Shown piece by piece: positions 1 through 5,868 of a stretch of 5,868 nucleotides of DNA. Each line of letters opens with the position of its first letter. Positions within the stretch are counted from its first letter, which is position 1. A program made the translations under genes and the position numbers. The notes under the pieces are model-generated. The model ran no database searches. It was not told the origin of the DNA and saw only the letters and a list, made by a program, of their open reading frames with translations. Origin of the DNA: Chloroflexota bacterium. GTDB lineage: Bacteria > Chloroflexota > Anaerolineae > Anaerolineales > Villigracilaceae. Location of the stretch: contig JAJYOO010000176.1 in assembly GCA_021796155.1 (NCBI GenBank), positions 1 to 5,868 on the forward strand, in the 5' to 3' direction.

Positions 1-8
1 CTATAACC

Positions 9-37
9 AAACTGCGACGCTTTCAGCGTCGCAGTTT
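9..37 (-). terminator. Intrinsic terminator of the ECF operon, probably bidirectional
   Basis: Positions 9-20 (AAACTGCGACGC) pair perfectly with 26-37 (GCGTCGCAGTTT), giving a 12-bp GC-rich stem with a 5-base loop (TTTCA). The stem begins immediately after the ecfT stop codon (complement of 38-40). On the minus strand the stem is followed by an interrupted T tract (TTTGGTT), and on the plus strand by TTTTT. It could therefore also stop a gene converging from the left, outside the window. The structure is seen directly; terminator function is inferred from its form and position. Confidence 0.85.
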
Positions 38-913
38 TTATCCACCAGCCAGCCTGAGCAATTCAGGCGGAACCCAAAACTTGCCAAAGCCAATAAATCC
101 CAAAACTACCGAAGCGATCAAGATCAAAACGCCGAACGCGATCAAAATCCGGTCGCGACGATGATACGTCAACTGCTCGAGCCATGTGCGTGGACCCACG
201 CCAAAGGCGCGCAAGTCCATCGCATCAATAATATCTTCACTGCCAATGATGGCATGGATCGTCACCGGAACTATCAGCGGCCCCAACTTGCGGACTTGCT
301 CGATGAGTCCGCCGCTGATCTTTTCGAGTTCGTAGCCACGCGCCCGCTGTGCGTCCATCGTCAGTTGGAAGTCACGGCCAAATGTCGGGATGAAGCGCAT
401 GGTCAAATCCATGGCGTAGGCAATGTTATCGGGAAGCCGCAATCCCTTGAATGTAATTCCGTACAACGCCGGGTTGAGCGAATACGGGATCAAAATCGTC
501 ATGACCGCAATGCTGAACACACGTACGAACTGGCAGACTCCGAACCACATGCGTTCTACGGTGATGTCGAGCGTCGGCGTCCAGCCAAGGATCGAAAACG
601 AAGCCTTGAATTGTCGAATCAAATGCTCGGTCTTGTAAACTTCCGTCCCACCGCGGCCCGTGAGAAAGGTCAAAATCGAAAAGAAAAAAACGAAGCCAAC
701 GATAAATAGAAAGGCACGCCGCATTTCATGCCACGTGACGCCAGACGTCAATAGCACGACAATTGAGATCACAAAAAATGGCAAAAGGAATCGGATATCC
801 CACGAAGCAAGCGTGGAAAAAAGGAAACACAAATAGAAGATGATCCAGGCCCGTGGGTCGAACCACTGGACCAAAGATTTTTCACGTTTACGAAAACGCC
901 AGGCGACTATCAT
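38..913 (-). CDS. ecfT: ECF transporter transmembrane component EcfT (CbiQ family)
   Basis: This is the membrane scaffold that couples the ECF ATPases to the substrate-binding S component in the cytoplasmic membrane. The 291-residue length fits the family (about 250-300). Hydrophobic segments lie at about residues 22-56, 67-84, 128-145 and 255-276. The cytoplasmic coupling region holds the family motifs: Ala-Arg-Gly at 191-193 (context MDAQRARGYE) and a second motif LRAFG at 234-238 (context DAMDLRAFG). These contact the two ATPase domains in known ECF structures. It is the last gene of the operon, 76 bases after the S-component gene. The ATG at 913 is the first ATG after an in-frame stop at 943-941. 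It has no clear Shine-Dalgarno sequence, unlike the S-component and adenosyltransferase genes. Family assignment is firm; the transported substrate cannot be told from this subunit. Confidence 0.92.
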   Translation of the reverse strand: MIVAWRFRKREKSLVQWFDPRAWIIFYLCFLFSTLASWDIRFLLPFFVISIVVLLTSGVTWHEMRRAFLFIVGFVFFFSILTFLTGRGGTEVYKTEHLIRQFKASFSILGWTPTLDITVERMWFGVCQFVRVFSIAVMTILIPYSLNPALYGITFKGLRLPDNIAYAMDLTMRFIPTFGRDFQLTMDAQRARGYELEKISGGLIEQVRKLGPLIVPVTIHAIIGSEDIIDAMDLRAFGVGPRTWLEQLTYHRRDRILIAFGVLILIASVVLGFIGFGKFWVPPELLRLAGG

Positions 914-941
914 GGCAGGGAATAGATGAACAGAGAACAGT

Positions 942-984
942 CAGAAAGTAGAGAGCATCACGACTCTCTACTTTCTGCTCTCTA
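942..984. repeat. Perfect 14-bp inverted repeat with an adjoining 14-bp-period direct repeat
   Basis: CAGAAAGTAGAGAG at 942-955 pairs without mismatch with CTCTCTACTTTCTG at 964-977, leaving an 8-base loop (CATCACGA). The right arm is followed by a partial direct copy: CTCTCTA occurs at 964-970 and again at 978-984, and the two 14-base units match at 11 positions. The element fills much of the 76-base gap between the S-component and ecfT genes. No clean T tract follows it on the minus strand, so a strong terminator is unlikely. It may be an mRNA processing or stability stem, a partial attenuator, or one copy of a dispersed intergenic repeat. Confidence 0.85.
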
Positions 985-989
985 ATCTC

Positions 990-1913
990 TTAACGTCCAG
1001 ATTGTTTCTGCACAGCCGCGTACGCTGCTACCAATAACGGCACGAGGATGGCAGCGAAGATCAGGTTCGGACCAGCCGCGGGCAGGAACTCACCGACGAT
1101 TGCCGCAACCAAACTGAATCCATTGATAAAGATATCGGAGAGAGCGGCAAATAGGATGCCGAGGATATTTCCCAGCATCCCCCACGTTACCGCTGCGGCG
1201 ACATCTTCATTGCTCGCAAACGCAAAGCGGACGATCAACACCAGCACGAAACCGATCAGGATGGTTACACCGGCAAAGATTGAAACCGACTCTTGCGATG
1301 CAAAATAGAATTGGTTTTGGATATTCTGATTGAAGAAGAACAGTGCAACGGTGATAACAGCCAACACACCGCTCACCCACAACACGGTATCCATGCTGCG
1401 CTTCTTATTGGAGAACAGCATCCACAACCCGGCAATGAAACCGACCAAGCCGTTGCCGATGCTCCATTGCGGAGAAAGGCCAAAGCCGGTCAGCGCGTCG
1501 CCGAACATGTTGCCGACCGCGCCGCTGAAGAATCCAACGACGGGGCCAAAGGCATAGCCGAAGAACATCGGGATCGCAATGGCGGGACGCAGCGAAACCT
1601 GACTCAAAGATGGCACAACGAAGACCGTGCCATTGAACAGCCATGAGAACACCGCGTAGAGCGCGGCGCCAATCGCCATCCAAACCACTTCACGCGTTCC
1701 AACTTCCCAGGCCTTGTTCTCTTTGGTGAAAAAATAAACAACAAAGGCGATCAAAAGGCCAAGGATGACGAACACGAAACGCAGAACAAGTGTCGCCTGG
1801 TCGGTCTGAAGGCTGGAAATATTGAGCATGTTTCCAAAGATCAGAATGACAATCGCGAAGATTGCCAAAATGGCAACCAACGACAGCAGAACATTGGTGA
1901 GTCTCTTATCCAT
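990..1913 (-). CDS. Probable ECF transporter S component, UPF0397-like, enlarged
   Basis: This is a very hydrophobic protein of 307 residues, proposed to be the substrate-binding S component that delivers cargo to the neighbouring EcfT/ATPase module. The core at about residues 70-168 resembles the UPF0397 group of S components: a polar entry (EVGTREVVWMAIGAALY), then SLRPAIAIPMFFGYAFGPVV near 107-126, a Gly-rich GFFSGAVGNMFGDAL stretch near 127-141, and a GNGLVGFIAGL helix near 153-163. The C-terminus (VGEFLPAAGPNLIFAAILVP, 273-292) has the usual S-component ending. Standard S components have about 170-200 residues and six helices. This one has two additional N-terminal helices (about 7-27 and 41-62) and an extra hydrophobic stretch (about 175-231), giving roughly nine. 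The ATG is supported by a strong ribosome binding site. Some UPF0397 proteins carry riboflavin-transporter names in databases, but nothing seen here proves a substrate. Confidence 0.78.
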   Translation of the reverse strand: MDKRLTNVLLSLVAILAIFAIVILIFGNMLNISSLQTDQATLVLRFVFVILGLLIAFVVYFFTKENKAWEVGTREVVWMAIGAALYAVFSWLFNGTVFVVPSLSQVSLRPAIAIPMFFGYAFGPVVGFFSGAVGNMFGDALTGFGLSPQWSIGNGLVGFIAGLWMLFSNKKRSMDTVLWVSGVLAVITVALFFFNQNIQNQFYFASQESVSIFAGVTILIGFVLVLIVRFAFASNEDVAAAVTWGMLGNILGILFAALSDIFINGFSLVAAIVGEFLPAAGPNLIFAAILVPLLVAAYAAVQKQSGR

Positions 1914-1921
1914 AATCTTTT

Positions 1922-1928
1922 CTCCTCT
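1922..1928 (-). promoter_or_regulatory. Strong ribosome binding site for the S-component gene
   Basis: The minus strand reads AGAGGAG here, 8 bases before the ATG at 1913. It lies in the 23-base gap after the ATPase stop codon and fixes the S-component start. Confidence 0.85.
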
Positions 1929-1936
1929 TGATTAGA

Positions 1937-3562
1937 TTAGATATGCGCCAGCGCCTCGGCCCGCATAAAATGTCCGGTTTGCGGGAGCCGCTTCAAATTC
2001 AGGGCAAGAAGCGACGAGGGCACAAGGCGGCAGGCTTTGAGTCGGTCTAAGTCGCGCAGCACATCCTGCGGTTTTCCATCCTCCACGAGCCGTCCATCGG
2101 CAATCAACAAAACGCGGTTGGCATAGATCACAGCCAAATCCACATCGTGCGTAATGAACAGGATCGCTTCGAAGCCGGGCAACTGCAAAATGGAATCCAT
2201 GAAATTCATGTAGTTCTGATAATCCTGCCCGGCGGTCGGCTCATCCATCACAAGGATGCGGGAACGCATGGCAAGGATGGCCGCAATGCTGACGCGCTTC
2301 TGCTGGCCGAACGATAAGGCCAGCGGTGGGTCTTTCTCTTTATCTGAAAGGTTCACGATCTTAAGCGCCTCTTTCACCTCCTGTTCAATTTGATCTTTCG
2401 GATGTTTCAGATTCGACGGGCCGAACGCAAGTTCCTCGCGCACCGTCGGAGCAAACAACATGTGGCTCGGACTTTGAAAAACATAACCGAGAGTGCTGGC
2501 AATTTGCGCAACGCTCGCATCTTTTGTATCCTGACCGTTGACCAGCACGCGTCCCAATTTTGGTTTGAGCAATCCGATGGCGTGTTTGACGAACGTTGTC
2601 TTGCCCGCACCATTCGGGCCGAGCACCGCGATCACATCGCCGCGTTTGATTTCGAGATTGATTCCATGCAGGACTTCGGTTTCGGGATCATAACCAAAGC
2701 CGACATTTTCAAATTTGACCAGGACTTCGGCTTCGCTCTGCGCGGACCTTTGAGCGGCCGCGCCGGGAAGGATTTTTATCTCCGCTGGAGCCGGGTCCGC
2801 TTTTGCGCGTTCGACGATATCTTCCGCCGGCAATTTAACTTCGCGATAATTCACTACTTTTGATAACCCCGATAGATTCCCCAGGTAACGGACTTCACCG
2901 TCTGTCATGAACATTACACGTTCCGGTCTGATGCGTAAAACATCCTCGACGCGATGCTCGATCATCAACACGGTCATGCCCTGGTCAGCAAGCACGCGCA
3001 CGGTATCGAGCGTGTCTTGTGCGCTAGCTGGGTCGAGACTCGCCAATGGTTCATCCAGTAGCAAAATGCTTGGACGCATCGCAAGCACACCAGCCAATGC
3101 CACTTTTTGTTTTTCGCCGCCTGAAAGATTGAATGTTTCTCGGTCACGCAAATGTGGAATCTTGAGAAAGTCTAATGCCTCGTCCACGCGTTTGAAAATC
3201 TCTTCGCGCGGCATACCGAGATTTTCAAGTCCGAACGCAACTTCGTTCAGCACTTTCGTACCGAGGATTTGACGTTCCGGATCTTGAAGAACCGTCCCAA
3301 TCTTTTGGGATATTTGAGAAAGTTTCCAACCCGACGTATCTTCACCAAAGACCAACACGCGGCCTGAAAGCTCGCCTTTATACGAACGCGGAATTAAACC
3401 GTTGATACTGCGAATGAGAGTAGTTTTTCCACATCCACTCGCGCCAGCAATCAACAGAATTTCACCGGGATTCGCAGTGAAAGAAATATGGTCAATCGCC
3501 AATCCCTGGCGATCACGGTAGCGGAAGGAAAGTTTTTCTACGATGAGGGGTGCTTCAGGCAT
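1937..3562 (-). CDS. ecfA: ECF transporter ATPase, two fused ATP-binding domains
   Basis: This cytoplasmic energy unit hydrolyses ATP to drive import through the ECF complex. Its 541 residues contain two complete ABC domains in one chain, replacing the separate EcfA and EcfA' proteins. Domain 1 (about 5-235) has Walker A GASGCGKTT (40-48), Q-loop Gln93, signature LSGGE (146-150), Walker B ending Asp170-Glu171 and H-loop His203. A charged Ala/Pro/Glu linker spans about 240-280. Domain 2 (about 281-505) has Walker A GPNGAGKTT (315-323), Gln363, signature LSFGQ (416-420), Asp440-Glu441 and His472. All catalytic residues are present in both halves, so both sites should bind ATP. The second signature differs from LSGGQ, as is common in this family. 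The start MPEAPLIVEKLSF is the normal beginning of such a domain, although only a weak purine-rich stretch precedes the ATG. It lies 48 bases downstream of the adenosyltransferase gene. Confidence 0.93.
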   Translation of the reverse strand: MPEAPLIVEKLSFRYRDRQGLAIDHISFTANPGEILLIAGASGCGKTTLIRSINGLIPRSYKGELSGRVLVFGEDTSGWKLSQISQKIGTVLQDPERQILGTKVLNEVAFGLENLGMPREEIFKRVDEALDFLKIPHLRDRETFNLSGGEKQKVALAGVLAMRPSILLLDEPLASLDPASAQDTLDTVRVLADQGMTVLMIEHRVEDVLRIRPERVMFMTDGEVRYLGNLSGLSKVVNYREVKLPAEDIVERAKADPAPAEIKILPGAAAQRSAQSEAEVLVKFENVGFGYDPETEVLHGINLEIKRGDVIAVLGPNGAGKTTFVKHAIGLLKPKLGRVLVNGQDTKDASVAQIASTLGYVFQSPSHMLFAPTVREELAFGPSNLKHPKDQIEQEVKEALKIVNLSDKEKDPPLALSFGQQKRVSIAAILAMRSRILVMDEPTAGQDYQNYMNFMDSILQLPGFEAILFITHDVDLAVIYANRVLLIADGRLVEDGKPQDVLRDLDRLKACRLVPSSLLALNLKRLPQTGHFMRAEALAHI

Positions 3563-3610
3563 GAATGTTCTTTTCTTATCCTGAAGGTTTGATACCTTTA
3601 GGATTTACAT

Positions 3611-4411
3611 TTACGGGATAATTGCTTCAATCGTGTCACCGACTTTAACACCCAACTGGCTCGCGGCGTTGCCATTTACAACCGAGACAATCAAGTTACC
3701 CGTGCTCCCCAACAACGCTACCAAATCTCCCACTGGACGTTCGCCAAACGTGTTGACCATGCCTTTGATCTCCGCACCGTTCAACCGAACGATGATCTGC
3801 TCCTTGTGTTTTATGGCCTCACCGAGATTCTCCACGCGGATATTCGACGCGGCGTTGCCAAAATGGTCAACATGGATAATCTCGCCTTGCCAGCCGTCTT
3901 TTGTTTGGATTGGCTTTGGGAGTTGGATGCGTTCCGGGTCGGAGAAAGGCGTTCCAAGGTCCGAGAGAGGAACGCCATTGGCAAGATGCGCGGCAACCGG
4001 CGAGAAAATATCGCGTCCGTGAAAAACAAAGCTTACATCCGGCAACCAATATTTAAGCTTATCAAGCTGGACAAATTCACAGCGCCAGCCTTCACGTTCC
4101 GCGCGGTCGAGCAGAAGCGTAATAATGCCATTATCCGGCCCAACGTAATACCAATCGCCAATGTGCGCCGCCATCGGTCTCCGGCGCGTGCCGACGCCGG
4201 GATCCACCACAACGACATGCACGGTTCCTCTTGGAAAATAAGGAACGGAGCGCAGCAGAATCAACGCCGCCTCGCGAATATTTTGCGGACCAACCATGTG
4301 ACTGAGATCAGAGATTTGGGCAGACGGGCAAATCCCCCAGATGACGCCTTTCATCACACCAACATTACCATCCTTTATTCCGAAGTCGGTCATGAGAGTG
4401 ATGACTGCCAT
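3611..4411 (-). CDS. SAM hydroxide adenosyltransferase (DUF62 family)
   Basis: The family reaction is S-adenosylmethionine plus water (hydroxide) giving adenosine and L-methionine. The 266-residue protein has the family landmarks in order: TLMTDFG at the N-terminus (5-11), VVVVDPGVGTRRR (66-78), GPDNG (91-95), FHGRDIFSPVAAHL (130-143), the inter-domain DHFGNAASNI (182-191), and a C-terminal beta-barrel ending in GVKVGDTIEAIIP. The Asp-Arg-His triad that marks hydroxide-using members appears to be Asp70, Arg77 (or an adjacent Arg) and His131. This, and a length shorter than the roughly 300-residue fluorinases, argues against a halogenase. There is no signal peptide, so it should be cytosolic. 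It is the first gene of the operon, with an AGGAG ribosome binding site 6 bases before the ATG and a strong promoter above that. Its cellular role is poorly defined; adjacency to an ECF importer suggests a part in using or recycling the imported compound. Confidence 0.92.
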   Translation of the reverse strand: MAVITLMTDFGIKDGNVGVMKGVIWGICPSAQISDLSHMVGPQNIREAALILLRSVPYFPRGTVHVVVVDPGVGTRRRPMAAHIGDWYYVGPDNGIITLLLDRAEREGWRCEFVQLDKLKYWLPDVSFVFHGRDIFSPVAAHLANGVPLSDLGTPFSDPERIQLPKPIQTKDGWQGEIIHVDHFGNAASNIRVENLGEAIKHKEQIIVRLNGAEIKGMVNTFGERPVGDLVALLGSTGNLIVSVVNGNAASQLGVKVGDTIEAIIP

Positions 4412-4417
4412 GAGATT

Positions 4418-4422
4418 CTCCT
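4418..4422 (-). promoter_or_regulatory. Ribosome binding site for the adenosyltransferase gene
   Basis: The minus strand reads AGGAG, 6 bases before the ATG at 4411. With the promoter at 4430-4458 it must lie very near the 5' end of the transcript. Confidence 0.8.
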
Positions 4423-4429
4423 GAACGTT

Positions 4430-4458
4430 ATTATCCAGTGTGTTAGAACGAATGTCAA
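4430..4458 (-). promoter_or_regulatory. Sigma-70 type promoter of the adenosyltransferase/ECF operon
   Basis: On the minus strand the -35 box TTGACA (complement of 4453-4458) is a perfect consensus match. After exactly 17 bases comes GATAAT (complement of 4430-4435), which matches TATAAT at five of six positions. Transcription would start near 4423-4424, so the leader before the ATG at 4411 is only about 12 bases. The sequence match is direct; activity is inferred. Confidence 0.78.
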
Positions 4459-4475
4459 GACAGAAAAAGGCAAAC

Positions 4476-4497
4476 TATATACGCTTTTTCAAGGCGG
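4476..4497 (+). promoter_or_regulatory. Possible -10 box and ribosome binding site for the diguanylate cyclase gene
   Basis: TATATA at 4476-4481 is a plausible -10 element and AAGGCGG at 4491-4497 a plausible ribosome binding site for the TTG at 4501. The -35 position (around 4453-4458, TGTCAA) matches poorly on this strand because those bases form the -35 box of the opposite promoter. This is a tentative call. Confidence 0.35.
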
Positions 4498-4500
4498 ACT

Positions 4501-5496
4501 TTGAATTCCTCTATCAACTCACGAAGTTCTGTTCCCTTACTAAATAGCAGGGATGTACAAAGGCTTTCAAAGTTGCATGTCACTGGCAATATGCCAACAG
4601 CAGAAGATGATATAAAATTGGGCAAAGTGAACAGGATCGTTAAAGCGCTTGCATGGCAAAGCCAGTTTTTTTGGGAAGTGACGAGTTTCCTCCTCGTCTG
4701 CCTGATTGGGCTGGCAAATTACGCGGTGGGATTTGAAGTTGGCTTTTCCCTGTTTTATTTGATACCAATCAGCCTGGTAACCTGGTTTACAAATCAAATT
4801 TTTGGGATCATCATTTCGATTTTCAGTGCAGCCGCCTGGCTGGCGGCAAGCATCAGCGCGGGACAAAACTATTCGCGGCCCATCCTTTATATTTGGAACG
4901 CGCTGATCAACCTTGCATTTTTTCTCGTCACCACATATCTGGTTTCGCAATTGCGAAAAGCGCAGGATGTCCAGCAAACATTGGCGCGCACCGATTTCAT
5001 TTCGGGCGTGGTGAACACCCGCTATTTCAATGAACTGCTGGAAAGGGAAGTCGAACGCCTGCGCCGATATCTGCATCCGTTCACGCTGGTCTTCATTGAC
5101 GTTGACAATTTCAAAGCGATCAACGACCAGATGGGGCACAAGGCGGGCGACGCGGTAATCCGCTTCATCGCCGGGGAATTGAAGCGGCTGCTGCGAAAAA
5201 CAGACATCGTCGCCCGATTGGGCGGGGACGAATTCGCCCTGCTGCTACCGTTCACCGATCAATCTGCCGCCGAGACAGTGGTCTCAAAGGTAAGCAATAA
5301 TCTCACCGCAAAGATGCAGGCCAACAATTGGCCAATCACATTCAGCATGGGCTCGTTGACCTGTGAGTCCGCACCGGATTCGTCTGAAGACTTGATCGAG
5401 ATGGCAGATCAATTAATGTATGTGGTAAAGAACAGCACGAAGAATAACGTGCGCTTCTCGACGTTCAAAGGTGAAAGATCAAAGTGCAAAATGTGA
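4501..5496 (+). CDS. Membrane-anchored GGDEF diguanylate cyclase
   Basis: Predicted to make the second messenger cyclic-di-GMP from two GTP at the inner face of the membrane. Of 331 residues, about 50-150 form four hydrophobic helices (roughly 58-78, 81-97, 100-120, 128-150). A short linker then leads to the GGDEF domain (about 160-320). Catalytic features are intact: FIDVDNFKAIND (198-209) with metal ligand Asp200, the active-site GGDEF at 241-245, and a late ADQLMYVVK element (302-310). The product-inhibition I-site RxxD is present as RKTD (232-235), five residues before GGDEF, so feedback inhibition is expected. The usual DxLTG opening is replaced by DFISG (165-169). The start is uncertain: TTG at 4501 has an upstream AAGG, while TTG at 4573 and ATG at 4591 are in-frame options that keep all helices. 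I do not recognise the membrane domain as a named sensor; its ligand is unknown. Confidence 0.9.
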   Translation: MNSSINSRSSVPLLNSRDVQRLSKLHVTGNMPTAEDDIKLGKVNRIVKALAWQSQFFWEVTSFLLVCLIGLANYAVGFEVGFSLFYLIPISLVTWFTNQIFGIIISIFSAAAWLAASISAGQNYSRPILYIWNALINLAFFLVTTYLVSQLRKAQDVQQTLARTDFISGVVNTRYFNELLEREVERLRRYLHPFTLVFIDVDNFKAINDQMGHKAGDAVIRFIAGELKRLLRKTDIVARLGGDEFALLLPFTDQSAAETVVSKVSNNLTAKMQANNWPITFSMGSLTCESAPDSSEDLIEMADQLMYVVKNSTKNNVRFSTFKGERSKCKM

Positions 5497-5547
5497 AATC
5501 GTCAAATATTATCGAGGACGAAATCCACAATTATTAGATGTGCCGAT

Positions 5548-5551
5548 GGAG
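5548..5551 (+). promoter_or_regulatory. Ribosome binding site deciding the start of the PAS gene
   Basis: GGAG lies 7 bases before the ATG at 5559. An in-frame ATG at 5538 directly follows a TAG stop (5535-5537) and has no site at useful spacing; the nearest GAGGA is about 20 bases away. The ATG at 5559 is therefore preferred. Confidence 0.6.
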
Positions 5552-5558
5552 CAAGGTT

Positions 5559-5868
5559 ATGGTCCCACAATCCAGAAAAAAAGCGATCGAGTCCAAACCA
5601 CGCAAGGCGGGGAAACGCAGCGCCCCGCGCATTGCCAACAAGCAAGGACAAATAGAAGAAGCACTCCGCAAAAGCGAGGCCGAACTCAGGGAAGCGCAGC
5701 GCGTTGCGCGGCTGGGCAGCTGGGATTGGGACGCGCGCACCGATAAAATTTTCTGGTCCGAAGAGTATTATCGCATTTATGGCTTTGACCCAAGCCAACC
5801 TCCGCCGGGATACGAAGAACACTTAAAAACCTACACGCCCGAGAGCGCTCCGCGGCTGGACGCGGCGG
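5559..5868 (+). CDS. PAS-domain signalling protein, N-terminal part (cut by window edge)
   Basis: The reading frame stays open from the ATG at 5559 to the end of the window (103 codons) and has no stop, so the gene is partial. Residues 1-28 are Lys/Arg-rich with no membrane helix or signal peptide. A short amphipathic coiled-coil-like helix follows (about 29-50, GQIEEALRKSEAELREAQRV). Next comes the start of a PAS domain with the typical wording ARLGSWDWDARTDKIFWSEE and YRIYGFDP (about 51-80). This opening is characteristic of PAS domains in bacterial sensor histidine kinases and PAS-GGDEF proteins. The output domain is beyond the edge, so the class cannot be decided here. It lies 62 bases after the diguanylate cyclase stop on the same strand with no terminator between, so co-transcription is likely. 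A longer reading from 5538 would add only seven residues. Confidence 0.82.
   Translation, partial: MVPQSRKKAIESKPRKAGKRSAPRIANKQGQIEEALRKSEAELREAQRVARLGSWDWDARTDKIFWSEEYYRIYGFDPSQPPPGYEEHLKTYTPESAPRLDAA

Larger units (their letters stand above)
9..4424 (-). other. Predicted four-gene operon: adenosyltransferase, ECF ATPase, S component, EcfT
   Basis: Four same-strand genes with gaps of 48, 23 and 76 bases lie between one strong promoter (4430-4458) and one strong stem-loop (9-37). No competing promoter of similar quality was noticed in the gaps. The set contains all subunits of a dedicated (group II type) ECF importer plus one enzyme. The boundaries are inferred from these signals. Confidence 0.75.

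Noticed and set aside
161..709. Plus-strand open frame of 182 codons opposite ecfT
   Set aside because: It lies entirely within the well-supported EcfT gene. Its translation is rich in Arg, His and Gln with no recognisable domain, as expected from an antisense frame.
3584..3598. Short inverted repeat AAGGT / ACCTT in the gap between the adenosyltransferase and ATPase genes
   Set aside because: The stem is only five pairs and has no T tract. It is too weak to call a terminator and would break an otherwise coherent operon.
3611..4411. Possible fluorinase or chlorinase
   Set aside because: The protein has the Asp-Arg-His triad and the short length of hydroxide-using members. No halometabolite gene cluster is nearby.
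3806..4504. Plus-strand open frame of 232 codons opposite the adenosyltransferase gene
   Set aside because: It is antisense to a protein with clear family motifs along its whole length, and its own translation shows no domain. It only extends a little into the divergent promoter region.
5499..5520. TCGTC / GACGA arms after the cyclase stop codon as a terminator
   Set aside because: There are only five base pairs around an 12-base loop with no T tract, so read-through into the PAS gene is more likely.
5471..5746. Plus-strand open frame of 91 codons overlapping the end of the cyclase and the start of the PAS gene
   Set aside because: Its product is low-complexity and Arg/Gln-rich. The neighbouring frame from 5559 gives an unmistakable PAS-domain beginning over the same bases.

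Overview
The window reads as a bacterial chromosome fragment of moderate GC content. Gene style and gene neighbourhood fit a Chloroflexota bacterium of the Anaerolineae type, but this is an impression from protein character and GAGA-type intergenic sequence. There is no marker gene here to prove it.

Layout. Positions 38-4411 hold four genes on the minus strand, read from right to left. They are a SAM hydroxide adenosyltransferase (DUF62 family, 4411-3611), a double-ATPase of an energy-coupling factor (ECF) transporter (3562-1937), a large membrane protein resembling an ECF substrate-binding S component (1913-990), and the EcfT scaffold protein (913-38). Gaps are 48, 23 and 76 bases. A near-consensus sigma-70 promoter (TTGACA, 17 bases, GATAAT) lies just upstream of the first gene, and a 12-bp stem-loop follows the last stop codon, so the four genes look like one complete transcription unit. 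Positions 4501-5496 on the plus strand encode a membrane-anchored diguanylate cyclase (GGDEF), divergent from the operon. A second plus-strand gene starts at about 5559 and runs off the right edge; it begins with a PAS sensory domain.

How the genes work together. The ATPases, S component and EcfT make a self-contained group II-type ECF importer for a small molecule. Co-transcription with an enzyme that splits SAM into adenosine and methionine suggests, as inference, that the cargo belongs to SAM, methylthioadenosine, adenosine or methionine metabolism. The two plus-strand genes are signal transduction (cyclic-di-GMP synthesis plus a PAS-containing sensor) and have no evident link to the transporter except the shared 89-base divergent region.

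No tRNA, rRNA, CRISPR array, transposase or integrase was seen. No stretch over 300 bases lacks a gene. The most interesting points are the adenosyltransferase/ECF operon with its enlarged S component, and a perfect 14-bp inverted repeat inside the operon between the S and T genes.
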